Origin: Prochilodus magdalenae
Taxonomy: Eukaryota > Chordata > Actinopteri > Characiformes > Prochilodontidae
Reading direction: 5' to 3'
DNA length: 64,000 nucleotides
NCBI GenBank assembly: GCA_024036415.1
Contig: JAMWET010001215.1
Span: 28,501 to 92,500 of the forward strand
Shown here one piece after another: positions 10,480 through 21,244 of the stretch. The position numbers were made by a program, and so were the translations under genes. Under the pieces are notes generated by a model. That model saw only the letters and a list, made by a program, of their open reading frames with translations. It did not search any database and was not told where the DNA came from. Numbering within the stretch: position 1 is the stretch's first letter; each line of letters begins with the position of its first letter.

Positions 10480-10720
10480 CACCAGCCAGTTCACTGTTCC
10501 CAAATAACTAACCAGAGAAACTGGCAACATGGCCAGGTCAGATTGTTCTAGCAAGTTCAGCCCAAGAGCCGAGCACTAGATGCTCAAATAAGTCTCAAAG
10601 AATCCTAAAACATCACCCACAGGTAGTTCCTGCCGTGTTGAAAGAGTCAGAGTCAGAAAAAGACTGCAGGCCACGTTGAGGCGTTAGTACTAGTCGGATG
10701 CATGGATGTGTAGCTGAGGT
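10480..10720 (+). mobile_element. Possible decayed Tc1-like N-terminal fragment
   Basis: An ATG at 10529 opens MARSDCSSKFSPRAEH and, beyond a stop, KNPKTSPTGSSCRVERVRVR. The start context and the KNPKTS stretch are reminiscent of Tc1-like transposase N-termini. The similarity is weak, no terminal repeats were found and the assignment is tentative. Confidence 0.25.
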
Positions 10721-12140
10721 GTTATTACTTTGTTTATTATTCACTTTTCCCTGTTTTATTTGTTTTGCCGCTATAATTTAGGAATATTTGTAATGTGAAC
10801 TTCACAAAAACTTTATTTGGGATTTGTAATTGATGTTCTTGTATGTTTGAAGTTAATAGTTGAGTGGCCAGACCTTTGTTCTTATGGCTTTGGTTCCTCC
10901 CATGTGTTGTAGCTGGGACCTTAATTATTGTGACACCCGGAGTAAGCGCATGTGGCGGTTTTGCCCGGTTTTGTGAGAAGCATTGTGGATGCTTGTACGG
11001 GGAGTGGGAGAGAGCTGTTTCGGCTGCATGTGCTTACTACTGCCCCATGCTACTTTCGTGCAGAATAAATCTTCATATCTCCAGTTCCCGTGCGCGTGCT
11101 TGGTTTCAACTACCGTCTCAAGTCTGCTACAGATGCATGGATGTCTCACAGTAGACATCCATGTTGTAGTAGGCCTATGTTTATCAGATGGGTCTCTGTA
11201 CACTAAGAACAATATTAGATCTGTATGTCACATGGATTTCTCAGAGTACAGTTTTATTAACTAAAGTTCTATTTTACCAGTATAACGGTTTAAGTATGTT
11301 CATCACACACTACAGTTTATTTTAGCGCTTTGCCATCTTGTTGTCTCACAGTAGTAGTATATAAAAAATGTCAAATTAAGAAATGGTATATCTTACCAAA
11401 CTACAGGTTGTTGTATGTTACAAGTGATATTTGATCTGTATGTCAGTGCATTTCAAGTTTTTATAAATAACATCAACAGGCTCTTCGATTCTCTAAGTCT
11501 TGTACGTTTTGATGAGAATACACACTTTAGAGACAGTTCCTTACTGTATTGGGTACCTGCTGCAGTGATTCTGGCTATAGTACTGGAGTACTGGAGGAAA
11601 GGAAAGATCGGGAACTCTGGGGGAAAAGCTTTGGCCCAGAGAAGACAGCGGATTCAAATCTACTTACCTTTTACCTGGGAAATTCAAGAGCAAAGTGAAA
11701 AGATGGGACTTGAGCTCCATTTAAAGTAACAGGAAAGGCTGCTAACTATCAATGATGGAGAAGGTGTAGAAGTGGTGGACAGCTGTTGTTTACTCGGATC
11801 ATTTATTATTAACAACAGAGGATTCAGCTCTCAGTAAGAAATACAGCACAAACTGGCAGTGAGCAGAACCTGGCTGAAAGAGCCTGAAAACATCTGCAGG
11901 TGTAGTTTATCAGTACCTATAAAGATCAGAAGGCTGTGCTCTTTCTGTGGTGCATCGATGGGAACAGTACCGATGCCTTAGAACTTTGGTCTGTGAAGAC
12001 TTTTAAGAGAACTTTGGACAGCAAAGAAAACAAACACATGGACTCTGATCCAATCAAGCGTAACCTCTCAGTTGAAGCCCCGATAACCAAGCTGAAGCTT
12101 AGGCGTATTATGAGAAGAACCTGTTAACTGTGAATACCAG
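10721..12140. other. Non-repetitive stretch, nothing recognised
   Basis: Short open frames (60-104 codons) lie on both strands around 10864-11264, 11415-11729 and 11936-12127. None resembles a known protein and they overlap in several phases. No repeat family from the rest of the window occurs. Confidence 0.45.
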
Positions 12141-12143
12141 CAT

Positions 12144-12395
12144 ATCGTCGCTGTGCGAAGAAACACGAGTATCTCCAAAACTGCAACTTTCCAGGAGGGG
12201 CCAAAAACCTCATTCAATTTTAATGTAAGTCAATGGAACCAGACGTCTTTCCAAGCACTTTTGGGCCTCATCTGTTGGCCCACAGATCATGCAATTCTCC
12301 CACAGTGTAAACAGCAGCTGCTGTTTTCAAATGATGCATAAAAGTCAAAATGGACAAAAATGGAGATACATGTTTTTCATTGGACAGCGGCGATA
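12144..12395 (+). mobile_element. MITE-1 copy C
   Basis: The ends ATCGTCGCTGTGCGAAGAAA and TTGGACAGCGGCGAT form the family's inverted repeat. The interior (GGAGGGGCCAAAAACCTCAT, AACCAGACGTCTTTCC, AGTGTAAACAGCAGCTGCTG) matches the other copies. AATACCAGC occurs close to both sides (12133 and 12400) but is not directly adjacent on the right. Confidence 0.87.
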
Positions 12396-12486
12396 TACAA
12401 ATACCAGCAGCGTCATCAGACAAACACAAACGATGAACAGCGCTTCTGGAAACGACTATTTATACTTACACCCACCTTCATTGGGT

Positions 12487-13100
12487 CCACCTCCTTGTAT
12501 CTACACTCACTGTCCATTTTGTTCCACTGACCATATGTGACACAGACTGTCCATCTGTTTCTCTGTATACTTTATTACCCTGTTCTTCAGTGGTCAGGAC
12601 CCCCACAGGACCACCACAGAGCAGGTGGTATATGGGTGGTGGATCCTTCCCAGCACTGCAGTGACACTGACGTGGTAGTGGTGTGTTAGAGTGTGTTGTG
12701 CTGGTGTAAGGGGATCAGACACAGCAGTGTTGCTGGAATGTTCTCTGTGTCCACTCACTGTCCACTCTATTAGACACTCCTACCTTGCTGGTCCACCTTG
12801 TAGATGTACAGTCAGAGACGATAGCTCATCTGCTGCTGCACAGTGCAGTGTTGGATATCTTCTAGTCCTTCATCAATGGTGCCCACAGGACACTGCCCAG
12901 GGGATGCTGCCCAAAGGACGCTACTGGCCGTTTAGGTTTGGTTGGTGGACGATTCTCAGTCCAGTGTCAATGCCGTGCTGTGGTAGTCTGTGGTTGCCCT
13001 GACCATTAAAGAACAGGATACAGTTTATCACTGTAGAACTACAAAGTGCCCCTTTAGGTAAAGCAGAGCTGGTAAAATGGACAGCGGGTGGAGGTAATTA
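12487..13100 (+). mobile_element. DR-4, inverted-repeat non-autonomous element
   Basis: The left end (TCTACACTCACTGTCCATTT) and right end (AAAATGGACAGCGGGTGGAG) are imperfect inverted repeats. The interior, with CAGTGACACTGACGTGGTAG, GATCAGACACAGCAGTGTTG and GTCCACTCACTGTCCACTCT, is shared in the opposite orientation with 37170-37872. No coding remnant is recognised; the superfamily is unassigned. Confidence 0.7.
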
Positions 13101-13550
13101 AGTGGCTGGTGGGTGTAAATGACACTACTGTATGTATGTATTTATGTATCTATGTTTCCTATACTACTTTCAGCAATGCAAATGCTTCTTCCAACCCAAG
13201 GCCTTCTCAGGAGTGCCAGAGCCCTGATAAAGAAGGAAGCAAGGAATGGAGAACTGGAGAGAAGGAGTTGTGGGAGATGCTGACAGCGCTGGGCCGTGAT
13301 GAAGAGGATCAGGGCTTATGGTGAAGGAAGAATAAGGTAAGCACATTCACACTCCCACATGCTCCAGCTAGCTCTAATGTTCATAAACACATTTGGGTTG
13401 ACAGCATGGAGCTTAAAAGTAACAAGGGGATGCAGCACTAGTGTGCTGTGGCATTAGAGAGTAAAGATATTCGGTACACCAAACTGCAGTTCCAGTTTGT
13501 GCACTTAAAAGGTGATTGTAACTCACTTCTACAGGACTGGGGTTTTTCAC
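13101..13550. other. Non-repetitive stretch, nothing recognised
   Basis: Includes a 78-codon forward frame (13088-13324) that I do not recognise. No repeat family is seen. Confidence 0.4.
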
Positions 13551-13556
13551 ACTTAG

Positions 13557-13640
13557 ACAGAGTGTTTTATTACTGTGCCTTTAAGACTGATTCATGTAAA
13601 TGACCCCTATTCTGATTGGAGGTTGAGTATTCCTGACAAA
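13557..13640 (+). repeat. DR-9 dispersed repeat fragment
   Basis: Shares TATTACTGTGCCTTTAAGAC.GAT.CATG.AAATGA and CTGATTGGAGGTTGAG-type sequence with 50015-50140 and 56780-56885. It is a short relic with no coding capacity. Confidence 0.4.
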
Positions 13641-13644
13641 ACGT

Positions 13645-13860
13645 AGTGGTTGGTGTAACTCAGCAGATAACACCACTACCCACCAAGTAGCCACCACCAC
13701 ACGTGGGAGACTGGGGTTCGAATCCTGGTCTGGGTGACTATGCTGTGCTACACCAGTAAGAGTCCTTGGGCAAGACTCCTAACACTACATTGGCCCACCT
13801 GTAATATGATTAACCTTGTAAGTCGCTCTGGATAAGAGCGTCAGCTAAATGCCGTAAATG
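13645..13860 (+). mobile_element. tRNA-derived SINE (SINE-A)
   Basis: A box GTGTAACTCAGCAGA, B box GGGGTTCGAATCC, body AGAGTCCTTGGGCAAGACTC and tail GTAAGTCGCTCTGGATAAGA ending GCCGTAAATG. It is one of the best-preserved copies. Target duplication not clear. Confidence 0.92.
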
Positions 13861-14033
13861 GAAAAAGTGATAGACAGAAATTCAAAAATTATTTTGGATG
13901 TGTGGATTCTTAGCAAGCTACAATGTTTGTTTCCTGGAAGCCAGGAACAGCTCAGTGTTTAGTAATCTACCCACAACTACCAGTACAGACTGAATTCAGG
14001 AACAGCACCCAGTGAGCTGGAACTGAATGGAAT

Positions 14034-15992
14034 GGGTAGCGCTAAACCACCGTAGGCTAAATGGGCAGGACTAAACTGTTGTAGGACGAACAGGTGAAAC
14101 TATACTTATGGGGCTAAACTGCTGTGGGCTAAATGGTTGGGGTGGAACTGTTGTAGCCTGAAGATGTTGGCTAAACTGCTGTGGGCTAAAAGGTTGGGCG
14201 GAGCTGTTGTAGCCTGAACACGTAGGGGCTAATCAGCAGGTTGGCTGAATGGGTTTTGCTAAACTGTTGTAGGCTGATTGGGTAAAGCAAAACTATTGGG
14301 GCTAAATGGTTGTAGCTAAGCTGCAGGTAGACTGAACGGTGGAGCTAAACTGCAGGTAGGCTGAATGGTTGGAGCTAAACTGCAGGTAGGCTGAATGGTT
14401 GGAGCTAAACTGCAGGTAGACTGAACGGTGGAGCTAAGTGGGGCTGAACTGTTGTAACCTGAATTCATGGGGCTAAACTGCAGGTAGGCTGAATGAGTGT
14501 GGAGGAGGAGGGGCACTAAAATGGTGTATGCTGATTGGGTGGGGGCACTAAATTGGTGTAGGCTAATTGGGTGGGGGGGTGCTAAATTGGTGTATGCTGA
14601 TTGGGTGGGGGCGCTAAATTGGTGTATGCTAATTGGGTGGAGGGGCGCTAAATTGGTGTATGCTGATTGGGTGGGGGCACTAAATTGATGTATGCTGATT
14701 GGGTGGGGGTGTAAAATAGTGTATGCTGATTGGGTGGGGGTGTAAAATGGTGTATGGGTAGAGCTAAACTGCTGTTGCTAAATGTTTGGTACTAAACTGC
14801 AAAATGCTGAATGGGCTGGGCTAGGCTGCATGCAGGCTGAATGGGTGGGGCTAAACTGCAGGTAGGCTGAATGGGTGTGACTGAACACTTGTAGAATAGC
14901 TGCGGCCTGAATGGGTGGGGCTAAACTGATAGGTTGAATGGCCAGGCCTAGACTGCTGTAGAATAAATGGGTCAAACTAAACTACAGATAAGCCGAATGG
15001 GTGGGGCTGAACTGTTGTAGGGCGCATACCTAGAGCTAAACTGGAGGTAGGCTGAATGGGTGGAGCTGACTTGCATGTTGGTTGAATGGGTGGAGATAAA
15101 CTGATGTAGCCTGAAAACATGGGCCCAGCAGCAGGTAGGCTGAAGAAGGTTTTGCTAAACTGTTGTAGGCTCATTGGGTGGAGCAAAACTACCATGGCTA
15201 AATGTTTGGAGCTAAACTGCAGGTAGGCTGAATGGGAGGGGCTGAACTGGGATGGGTAAATGGAACTGAGATGCAGGTAGGCTAAACGAGTGGGGATGAA
15301 CTGTTGTAGGGTAAATATGTCAGGCTAAACTGCTGGTAGGCTGAATGGTTGGAGCTAAACTGCAGGTAGGCTGAATGGTTGGAGCTAAACTGCAGGTAGG
15401 CTGAATGGTTGGAGCTAAACTGCAGGTAGGCTGAATGGTTGGAGCTAAACTGCAGGTAGACTAAACGGTGGAGCTACGTGGGGCTGAACTGTTGTAGCCT
15501 GAATTCATGGGGCTAAATTGCAGGTAGGCTGAATGAGGGGGGGGGGCTAAATTGGTGTATGCTGATTGGGTGGAGGGGTGCTAAATTGGTGTATGCTGTT
15601 TGGGTGGAGGGGTGCTAAATTGGTGTATGCTGATTGGGTGGGGGTGTAAAATGGTGTATGGGTAGAGCTAAACTGCTGTTGCTAAATGTTTAGTACTAAA
15701 CTTCCAAATGCTGAATGGACTGGGCTAGACTGCACACAGGCTGGATGCAGGTAGGCTAAAGAAGGTTTTGCTAAACTGTTGTAGGCTCACTGGGTGGAGC
15801 AAAACTACCATGGCTAAATGTTTGGAGCTAAACTGCAGGTAGTCTGAATGGGAGGGGCTAATCTGGGATGGGTAAATGGAGCTGAGATGCAGGTAGGCTA
15901 AACGAGTGGGGCTGAACTGTTGTAGGCTAAATATGTCAGGCTAAACTGCAGATAAGTTGAATGGGTGGAGCTAAACTGATGTAGTATAAACT
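14034..15992 (+). repeat. 30-bp minisatellite array, plus orientation
   Basis: The basic unit is about 29-31 bp, GGGCTAAACTGCAGGTAGGC followed by TGAATGGGTG. Sub-blocks have their own variants: GAGCTAAACTGCAGGTA (14330-14430, 15335-15460) and GCTAAATTGGTGTATGCTGA (14525-14755, 15545-15655). Larger blocks are themselves duplicated (15144-15297 resembles 15760-15915; 14396-14540 resembles 15430-15545), so the array has higher-order structure. The same unit occurs in opposite orientation at 21245-22788. Confidence 0.95.
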
Positions 15993-17470
15993 GGTGGGCA
16001 TAAGTGAATAAGTTTACAATCAGACTGAATTAAAAACAGGCATTTTGCACAGCCTGTATAGCATATATATTCTCAAAGATGATTTCATGTGGATGCCTGC
16101 AGAGTTGATGAGCAACGTTCCTTGCCTCATTATAAGCCGGTACACTGGGGTTTTACTTCCAATTTTTAATAAGCAATTTCAAAGTCAACAAAGTAATTGA
16201 AGCGTGATATAACGTTCCTTCGGGGTTCTGGGTATATGTTCTCGCATATTGAGCTCCTGCTATGAATTTCAGCTACAACTGGCCTCGTGTAGTTTCTTAG
16301 CTAGTCCCGTTTAGTGGAAGCAAAGGCACATCCTTTTCATTTTGGCAGTTGTCCACGTCTGGAAATAAAGGGTGGTCTCAGACTTTTTCACAGTCCTGAA
16401 TGCCCTACTTAAATACATGATGTTATAGTGTTGCTCACTGCACCAATCGAAATCCCCACAGGTGTCCATGCATTAGATCCTTATATTACCTGCAACTGTG
16501 CAGTATGTAAATCCCCAGGTGCCTTTTGCAAGGCACAGGGAAGCTTCATTAAGTGAGCTCGGCTAGATTTATAGACTCCAGCCTCCCCGCAGACTCTGCT
16601 GGACTAGCTTAGCGCAGATATGATGAATATACTCCGCTTTGGGATTGGCCTGGGTCAGGGGATTCATAACTCGGCTGTTTAAGATAACTGCTATTTTCAT
16701 GGCTTTTTAGTGCGAGGATACTTGGGCCTGTGCCCAATCGGTTCCTGCAGTAATTGCATTACCGTGAACAAAGCTACAGCCCTTATTGAGGCTAGCGCTC
16801 TACCCTGGCCTGCTAATTGTGTGAGGGTTTTTAGGGAAATTGTGTGCTTTGTGAAGCATGCCCATGGAAAATAATAGCTTTGAGTTTGTCTCCGAGGCTG
16901 CAAAGTCTTTGTTCGGACGAAAATGGGGACGGACTCGTCCTCCTTGGATCCTAATTCTGATTATAGAGACAATAGCACGTTTAGCCAGGCTGCAAACCGG
17001 AGCCATAATGGACGCGGGGTGGCCTTTAATGAACGGGGGGGAAATTACACTTTCCTTCTATGCTCGAAGCTGACGTGCCTTAATTCGGCAGTCAACAAAA
17101 GAAGCGACAGGAAAAAGGGAAGAGATTCTTTTGTGCTCCCGCCTCGCCAAAAATATCAAATCAATCTGGCTATTACCATTGCTAATTCGCTAGCAGGCGG
17201 TTTCCTAGCAGAGCGGATTGGCCCGGCTGCATTGTTAGTTCAGGTGTTCGACATAATTGATTTCTTCTCCTCTTTTTTAATGAACAGTCCGGATGAAATG
17301 GAAAGAAGTTGATTAAAGGGAGGGAACGCTCGGCTTTGGAATGAACTTCCTCTGCGAGGCGTCCAGTGGAGGACTTCCAGAGAATCCGGAGGATTGTCCG
17401 AGGTTACATGTGGGAGCGATTGTGGAACTAATGCTTTCTGCTTTTAAACTTTTCATGTGGCCTCCAATGA
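15993..17470. other. Non-repetitive island, candidate conserved non-coding element
   Basis: About 1.5 kb of single-copy, evenly composed DNA between a minisatellite and a CT tract. It has homeodomain-type motifs (GTAATTGCATTACC, CTGCTAATTGTG, CATAATTGATTTC). Two overlapping forward frames (16858-17073 and 16923-17312) are open but encode nothing I recognise and show no clear splice-site framing, so an exon is possible but not supported. Confidence 0.4.
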
Positions 17471-17476
17471 CTCATA

Positions 17477-17477
<1 letters not shown>

Positions 17478-17535
<58 letters not shown>

Positions 17536-18540
17536 ACACTCTCTCTTTCATTCATTCTTTCATCTGTGTCCTTATCTCTTCTCTCCATTTCTCTCTTTTT
17601 TAATTGTCTATCACCTTTCATATTCTGTCTTTCTTTCTCTTCTATCACTATCTTGTTTCCTCTCTCTTTTCCCCTCTCTCCTTATCTCATTCCCTTTCTC
17701 TTTTTTCTTTCTCTCTTTTTTTATTCCATCTTTTTTTTCTCATTCTCCTCCTCATTCTATCTCTCTTCTCTTTTTTGTCTCTAGGTTTCTCTCCTTTCTT
17801 CTTTTCTCTTTCCTATCTATCTATCTCTTTTTCGTCATCTTTCTCCCCTCTCTCTCTTTCTCCCCCTCGCACTCTCGCTATCTATCTATCTCTTTATCTA
17901 TCTCACTCACTCTTTTTCCTTGTTACTTTGTCTCTTTGTTTTTCTGTCTCCTTATCTCTCCCTCCGCTCTTGTTTCTCATCTCCCTCTCTCCATTTTCTT
18001 TCTCTCTCTCTCTCTCTCACCCACACTCTCTCTTTCATTCATTCTTTCATCTGTGTCCTTATCTTTTCTTCCATTTCTCTCTTTTTAATTGTCTATCACC
18101 TTTCATGTTCTCTTTCTTTCTCTTCTATCTCTACTATCTTGTTTCCTCTCTCTTTTCCCCTCTTTCCTTATCTCATTCCCTTTCTCTTTTTTCTCTTTCT
18201 CTCTTTTTTTATTCACTCCTTTTTCTCTCCAGCCACTCGTTTTTTTTCTCATTCTCCTCCTCATTCTATCTCTCTTCTCTTTTTTTGTCTCCAGGTTTCT
18301 CTCCTTTCTTCTTTTCTCTTTCCTTTCTATCTATACATCTCTTTTTCGCCATCTTTCTCCCTTCTCTCTCTTTCTCCCCCTCGCACTCTCGCTATCTATC
18401 TCTCTCTTTATCTATCCCACTCACTCTTTCTCCTTGTTACTCTGTCTCTTTGTTTTTCTGTCTCCTTATCTCTCCCTCCGCTCTTGTTTCTCACCTCCCC
18501 CCCTCTGTCCGTCCACTCTTTCTCTCTGTCTCTCTAGTGG
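17478..18540. repeat. CT-rich tract with an internal direct duplication of about 485 bp
   Basis: Starts with about 27 CT dinucleotides (17478-17532) and continues as almost pure pyrimidine. The block from CACTCTCTCTTTCATTCATT (17536) through the CTCTTGTTTCTCA region (17967) is repeated from 18022 to about 18495 with the same order of landmarks (TTAATTGTCTATCACCTTTC, CCCCCTCGCACTCTCGCTAT). The long Ser/Leu/Phe frames here are a consequence of the composition. Confidence 0.93.
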
Positions 18541-18955
18541 AGGTAGAACAAGTGTAGAGGTTATTCTCTGACCCTTCACCTGCTCACTATCACTCACCCT
18601 GACCGCTCCTTCACTCCTCTCCCACTAACGGTCTTCCTCTGGCTTTATCTCCACCTTCATTTTTCTTTTGCCTTCTCTCCCTCATTTTAACACCTCCCTC
18701 TGTTTTTACCTCCTTTTCTTTTTTCTCCTAAATATGAATTATTACAGTAGAGTAATTATTTCATGATCAGTCTTTATTATGAGATACATGATGATGATAT
18801 CGGGGTCACATGTACAGACACACACATTCCAGCTTTACCTATAACATGACAGCAGTTGTACCTTGCATGTCTTTTACTGAGCACACTGAGTAACATCCAC
18901 AGTGCAGGGTAGATGAAGTCTGTGCAGCTCTGTGTTAACTTTCTGTGTTAACTGG
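18541..18955. other. Non-repetitive stretch, nothing recognised
   Basis: C/T-rich at first, then AT-rich. No gene or repeat family seen. Confidence 0.4.
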
Positions 18956-20010
18956 CAAAGGATGTTTCATTTAAAGAGAAGATTGGAGGTGTGGGCTTCA
19001 CAGGTGCTTTGGCCATTAAATAAAGGCAGCCCACAACCTGTTTTTCTCAAGAATGGTCAGTGTGGACCGTGAACAAACATTCAGAAGACCTCAGACGGCC
19101 ATGTGTTATAGAAACACATGAAGCTGGAAAAGGCCATAAAGCAATGCTAAAGACCTGCGTGTACATGAATCCATGCTTCTATAAATGGAGGCCTGTTATG
19201 GGACTGAACGTCCTGGTAAGATCACTCCAAGAGAACATTGGTCAATCCTGAAAGAGGTGAGACAGAACCCATGGTTAATAGCAAAAGGCCTACAGAAACT
19301 CTACAGCAAGGCTGGACAACAAAATTTAAAATAAATAAATAAATATAAAAATCTCAAGTTTGCAAACGACCACATGAATCAGAGGTCTTTAAACTGGTCC
19401 TCAGGCTGCCTTACACAGTCCACGTATTTGGTCCACCCTTACGCATTGTAAGTTAGGTTCTAGCTAAAAACGTGGGCTGTCTAAGCGAGACTGAGGCCTC
19501 ATTTAAAGACCTCTGACCTGGATGTTCAGTATTACGTCTGGGAAGATGTTCTATGGACAGATGAGACAAATGTTCTATATAGCGGAAATGCACAAACCTG
19601 AGTACGGAGGAAGAACACACTGCAACCCAACATCAAAACCTCATCCCAGCCATGAAGCATGGTGGAGGTAGTATCATTGTTTGTGACTGCTTTGGTGCCT
19701 CAAGGCCTGGACACCTTGCCAACACCTAAGGGATCCGTGAATTCAAAGGTGTACCAAAACATTTTACAGCAGAACTAATGGGCAGCAGTTTATGACCTCA
19801 TGCTGAAGAAACGTTGGGTGATGCAACAGGACAATGACGACAAGACACGAAATCCAATAAAGAACGGTTGGGAAGAAAGAAGGTCTGTGTTTTGGAACGG
19901 CCAGAGTGCAGAGACCTTAACCCTATGGAGATGCTGTGTTGTTGGATCATAGGGACTGAGGCCTGAGGCAGCTGCCTACCTGTTCCCAGTGCAAAGATCA
20001 CCCTTCGGTC
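18956..20010 (+). pseudogene. TcE: decayed Tc1-like transposase relic
   Basis: Reading across frameshifts and stops on the plus strand, the order of Tc1/mariner landmarks is intact. Near 19535 the translation gives YVWEDVLWTDET, containing the first catalytic Asp motif (WTDET). At about 19655 MKHGGGS is followed by a VCDCFGASRPGHL stretch. At about 19810 LKKRWVMQQDND contains the second Asp motif. At about 19905 RDLNPMEML contains the Glu motif. Upstream, HEAGKGHKAM (about 19100) fits the N-terminal helix-turn-helix, and 18956-19040 resembles an untranslated leader. The family normally has about 340 residues in one frame; this copy is broken in many places and cannot be functional. Confidence 0.72.
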
Positions 20011-20189
20011 GACATTAGGAACCCCCAGCAGAGCAGAAATGGTGGAGTGGCACATATGATTGTCCCCCCTGAGGAGGCTGCATGATGGAGCTGAGTTGAA
20101 GGCAGTGTGAACTAGACGCACGGTCGCTTGTGCTTCACTTATGTGACGCTGACGTGTTGCGTCTGGTCTGGATGTGGCGTGTCAGTGCT

Positions 20190-20440
20190 TAAAGGGGAAT
20201 TCCACTTATTTCACATTTTCTGCATAATTAAATTGGTGAGATGTAAACACAGTCATCCCGAGTGGTTTGGTGTGAAACGCTCTGTTCTAGAGAACCTTAC
20301 AGAGTCTCAGAACCCCACCGAACTGTACACAGTGGTGGTGATAGGAACCAGACGTCCGCCTTTAAAGGCTCCCTCACAGAAAGCTATTATATGAAATGGT
20401 TATTAATGCGCTGCCTGATGCCCGTATTCTTCAGTGTGGC
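20190..20440 (-). repeat. DR-5 dispersed repeat
   Basis: Shared, in the opposite orientation, with 40985-41165 (landmarks GTGGTTTGGTGTGAAACGCT, GGAACCAGACGT and TCCCTCACAGAAAGCTATTA). No coding potential is recognised. The strand is arbitrary. Confidence 0.6.
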
Positions 20441-21000
20441 TGCTGAAATCCGTAACATTCTGTAACCTCTGCAGCCTCAGTTACAGTTACAGCAGACCGC
20501 TGTGTTCATCACAGTCACTTCTGCCTCTCCTCCGTCAGCCTCAACAACACCGCATGTCATCCTACCAAGATTTCTGCCTTTGCTGACTGTAACTGACGTC
20601 TTTATCCGGTTCCGCGGGCGTCTCCTCTCTCCCCGCTCCGGCTCTAATCGCCGCCGTTTCCACTCGGGTGCGTGCCGGGCATGCTGGGATTTCACACGTT
20701 CCGACTCGCGCCCACACCGTGACAGCTAAGCAGGTGGGAGAAAAGAACACGAGTCATTCTCTGACAGAAAGCTCTGGAAAAGGAAGCTTATAGAGGGGGA
20801 AAAAACCCTGTCGAAAACACCACCACATGCCACAGGCTTAAACATCATGAAGTGGAAGGACCTTATCGGGAAAGTAAAGGGCCCATACTGTGGATTTTTG
20901 TTCCAGGCGTTTGCTTAATAAACCAGTTTGACCGTACTGTGAACAGTAATGCTCAAAAACACACAACCATAATTAATATTTGTTTTTTATAGCCAAGGTT
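20441..21000. other. Non-repetitive stretch, nothing recognised
   Basis: Locally GC-rich with CpGs around 20590-20720 (TCCGGTTCCGCGGGCG, TCCCCGCTCCGGC). Short overlapping frames on both strands are not recognised. A small promoter or CpG-dense regulatory patch is conceivable but no transcript can be inferred. Confidence 0.35.
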
Positions 21001-21021
21001 ATAGAGTGTCATACAGAAAAT

Positions 21022-21063
21022 CATTCATTCATTCATTCACTCCCTTATTCATTCATTCATTCC
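21022..21063. repeat. (ATTC)n microsatellite
   Basis: About ten ATTC units with one interruption (CACTCCCTT). It forms the edge of DR-10. Confidence 0.9.
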
Positions 21064-21244
21064 TTTATCTCCTAAGACACTGATTCTTCTGGGCTACGAG
21101 GGCTGCTGGAGCCTATCCCAGTGCTCATCAGGCGGAGGGTAGGAAACATCCCGGCCATAACGGGGCAGACAATTGCACACTCACACCTAGGGGGCAATTT
21201 AGCATCTCCAGTTAACCTGACAGCATGTCTTTGGACTGTGGGGG
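21064..21244 (+). repeat. DR-10 dispersed teleost repeat
   Basis: Landmarks GGGCTGCTGGAGCCTATCCC, CACACTCACACCTAGGGGG, CAATTTAGCATCTCCAGTTA and GTCTTTGGACTGTGGG are those of a sequence I know as very common in fish genomes. A second relic is at 44150-44345. The superfamily is not assigned here. Confidence 0.6.

Noticed and set aside
16858..17312. Exon or small gene in the open frames of the 16-17.4 kb island
   Set aside because: Two phases are open in parallel, no family is recognised and no convincing splice signals or start context were found; kept only as a possibility in the findings.
17341..18571. Ser/Leu/Phe-rich membrane proteins
   Set aside because: Translations of CT repeats; similar frames arise in every CT tract of the window (41330-41933, 54518-55349, 55612-56168, 61313-62363).
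20590..20720. CpG-island promoter
   Set aside because: The CpG-dense patch is only about 130 bp, no TATA or transcript evidence and no downstream gene.
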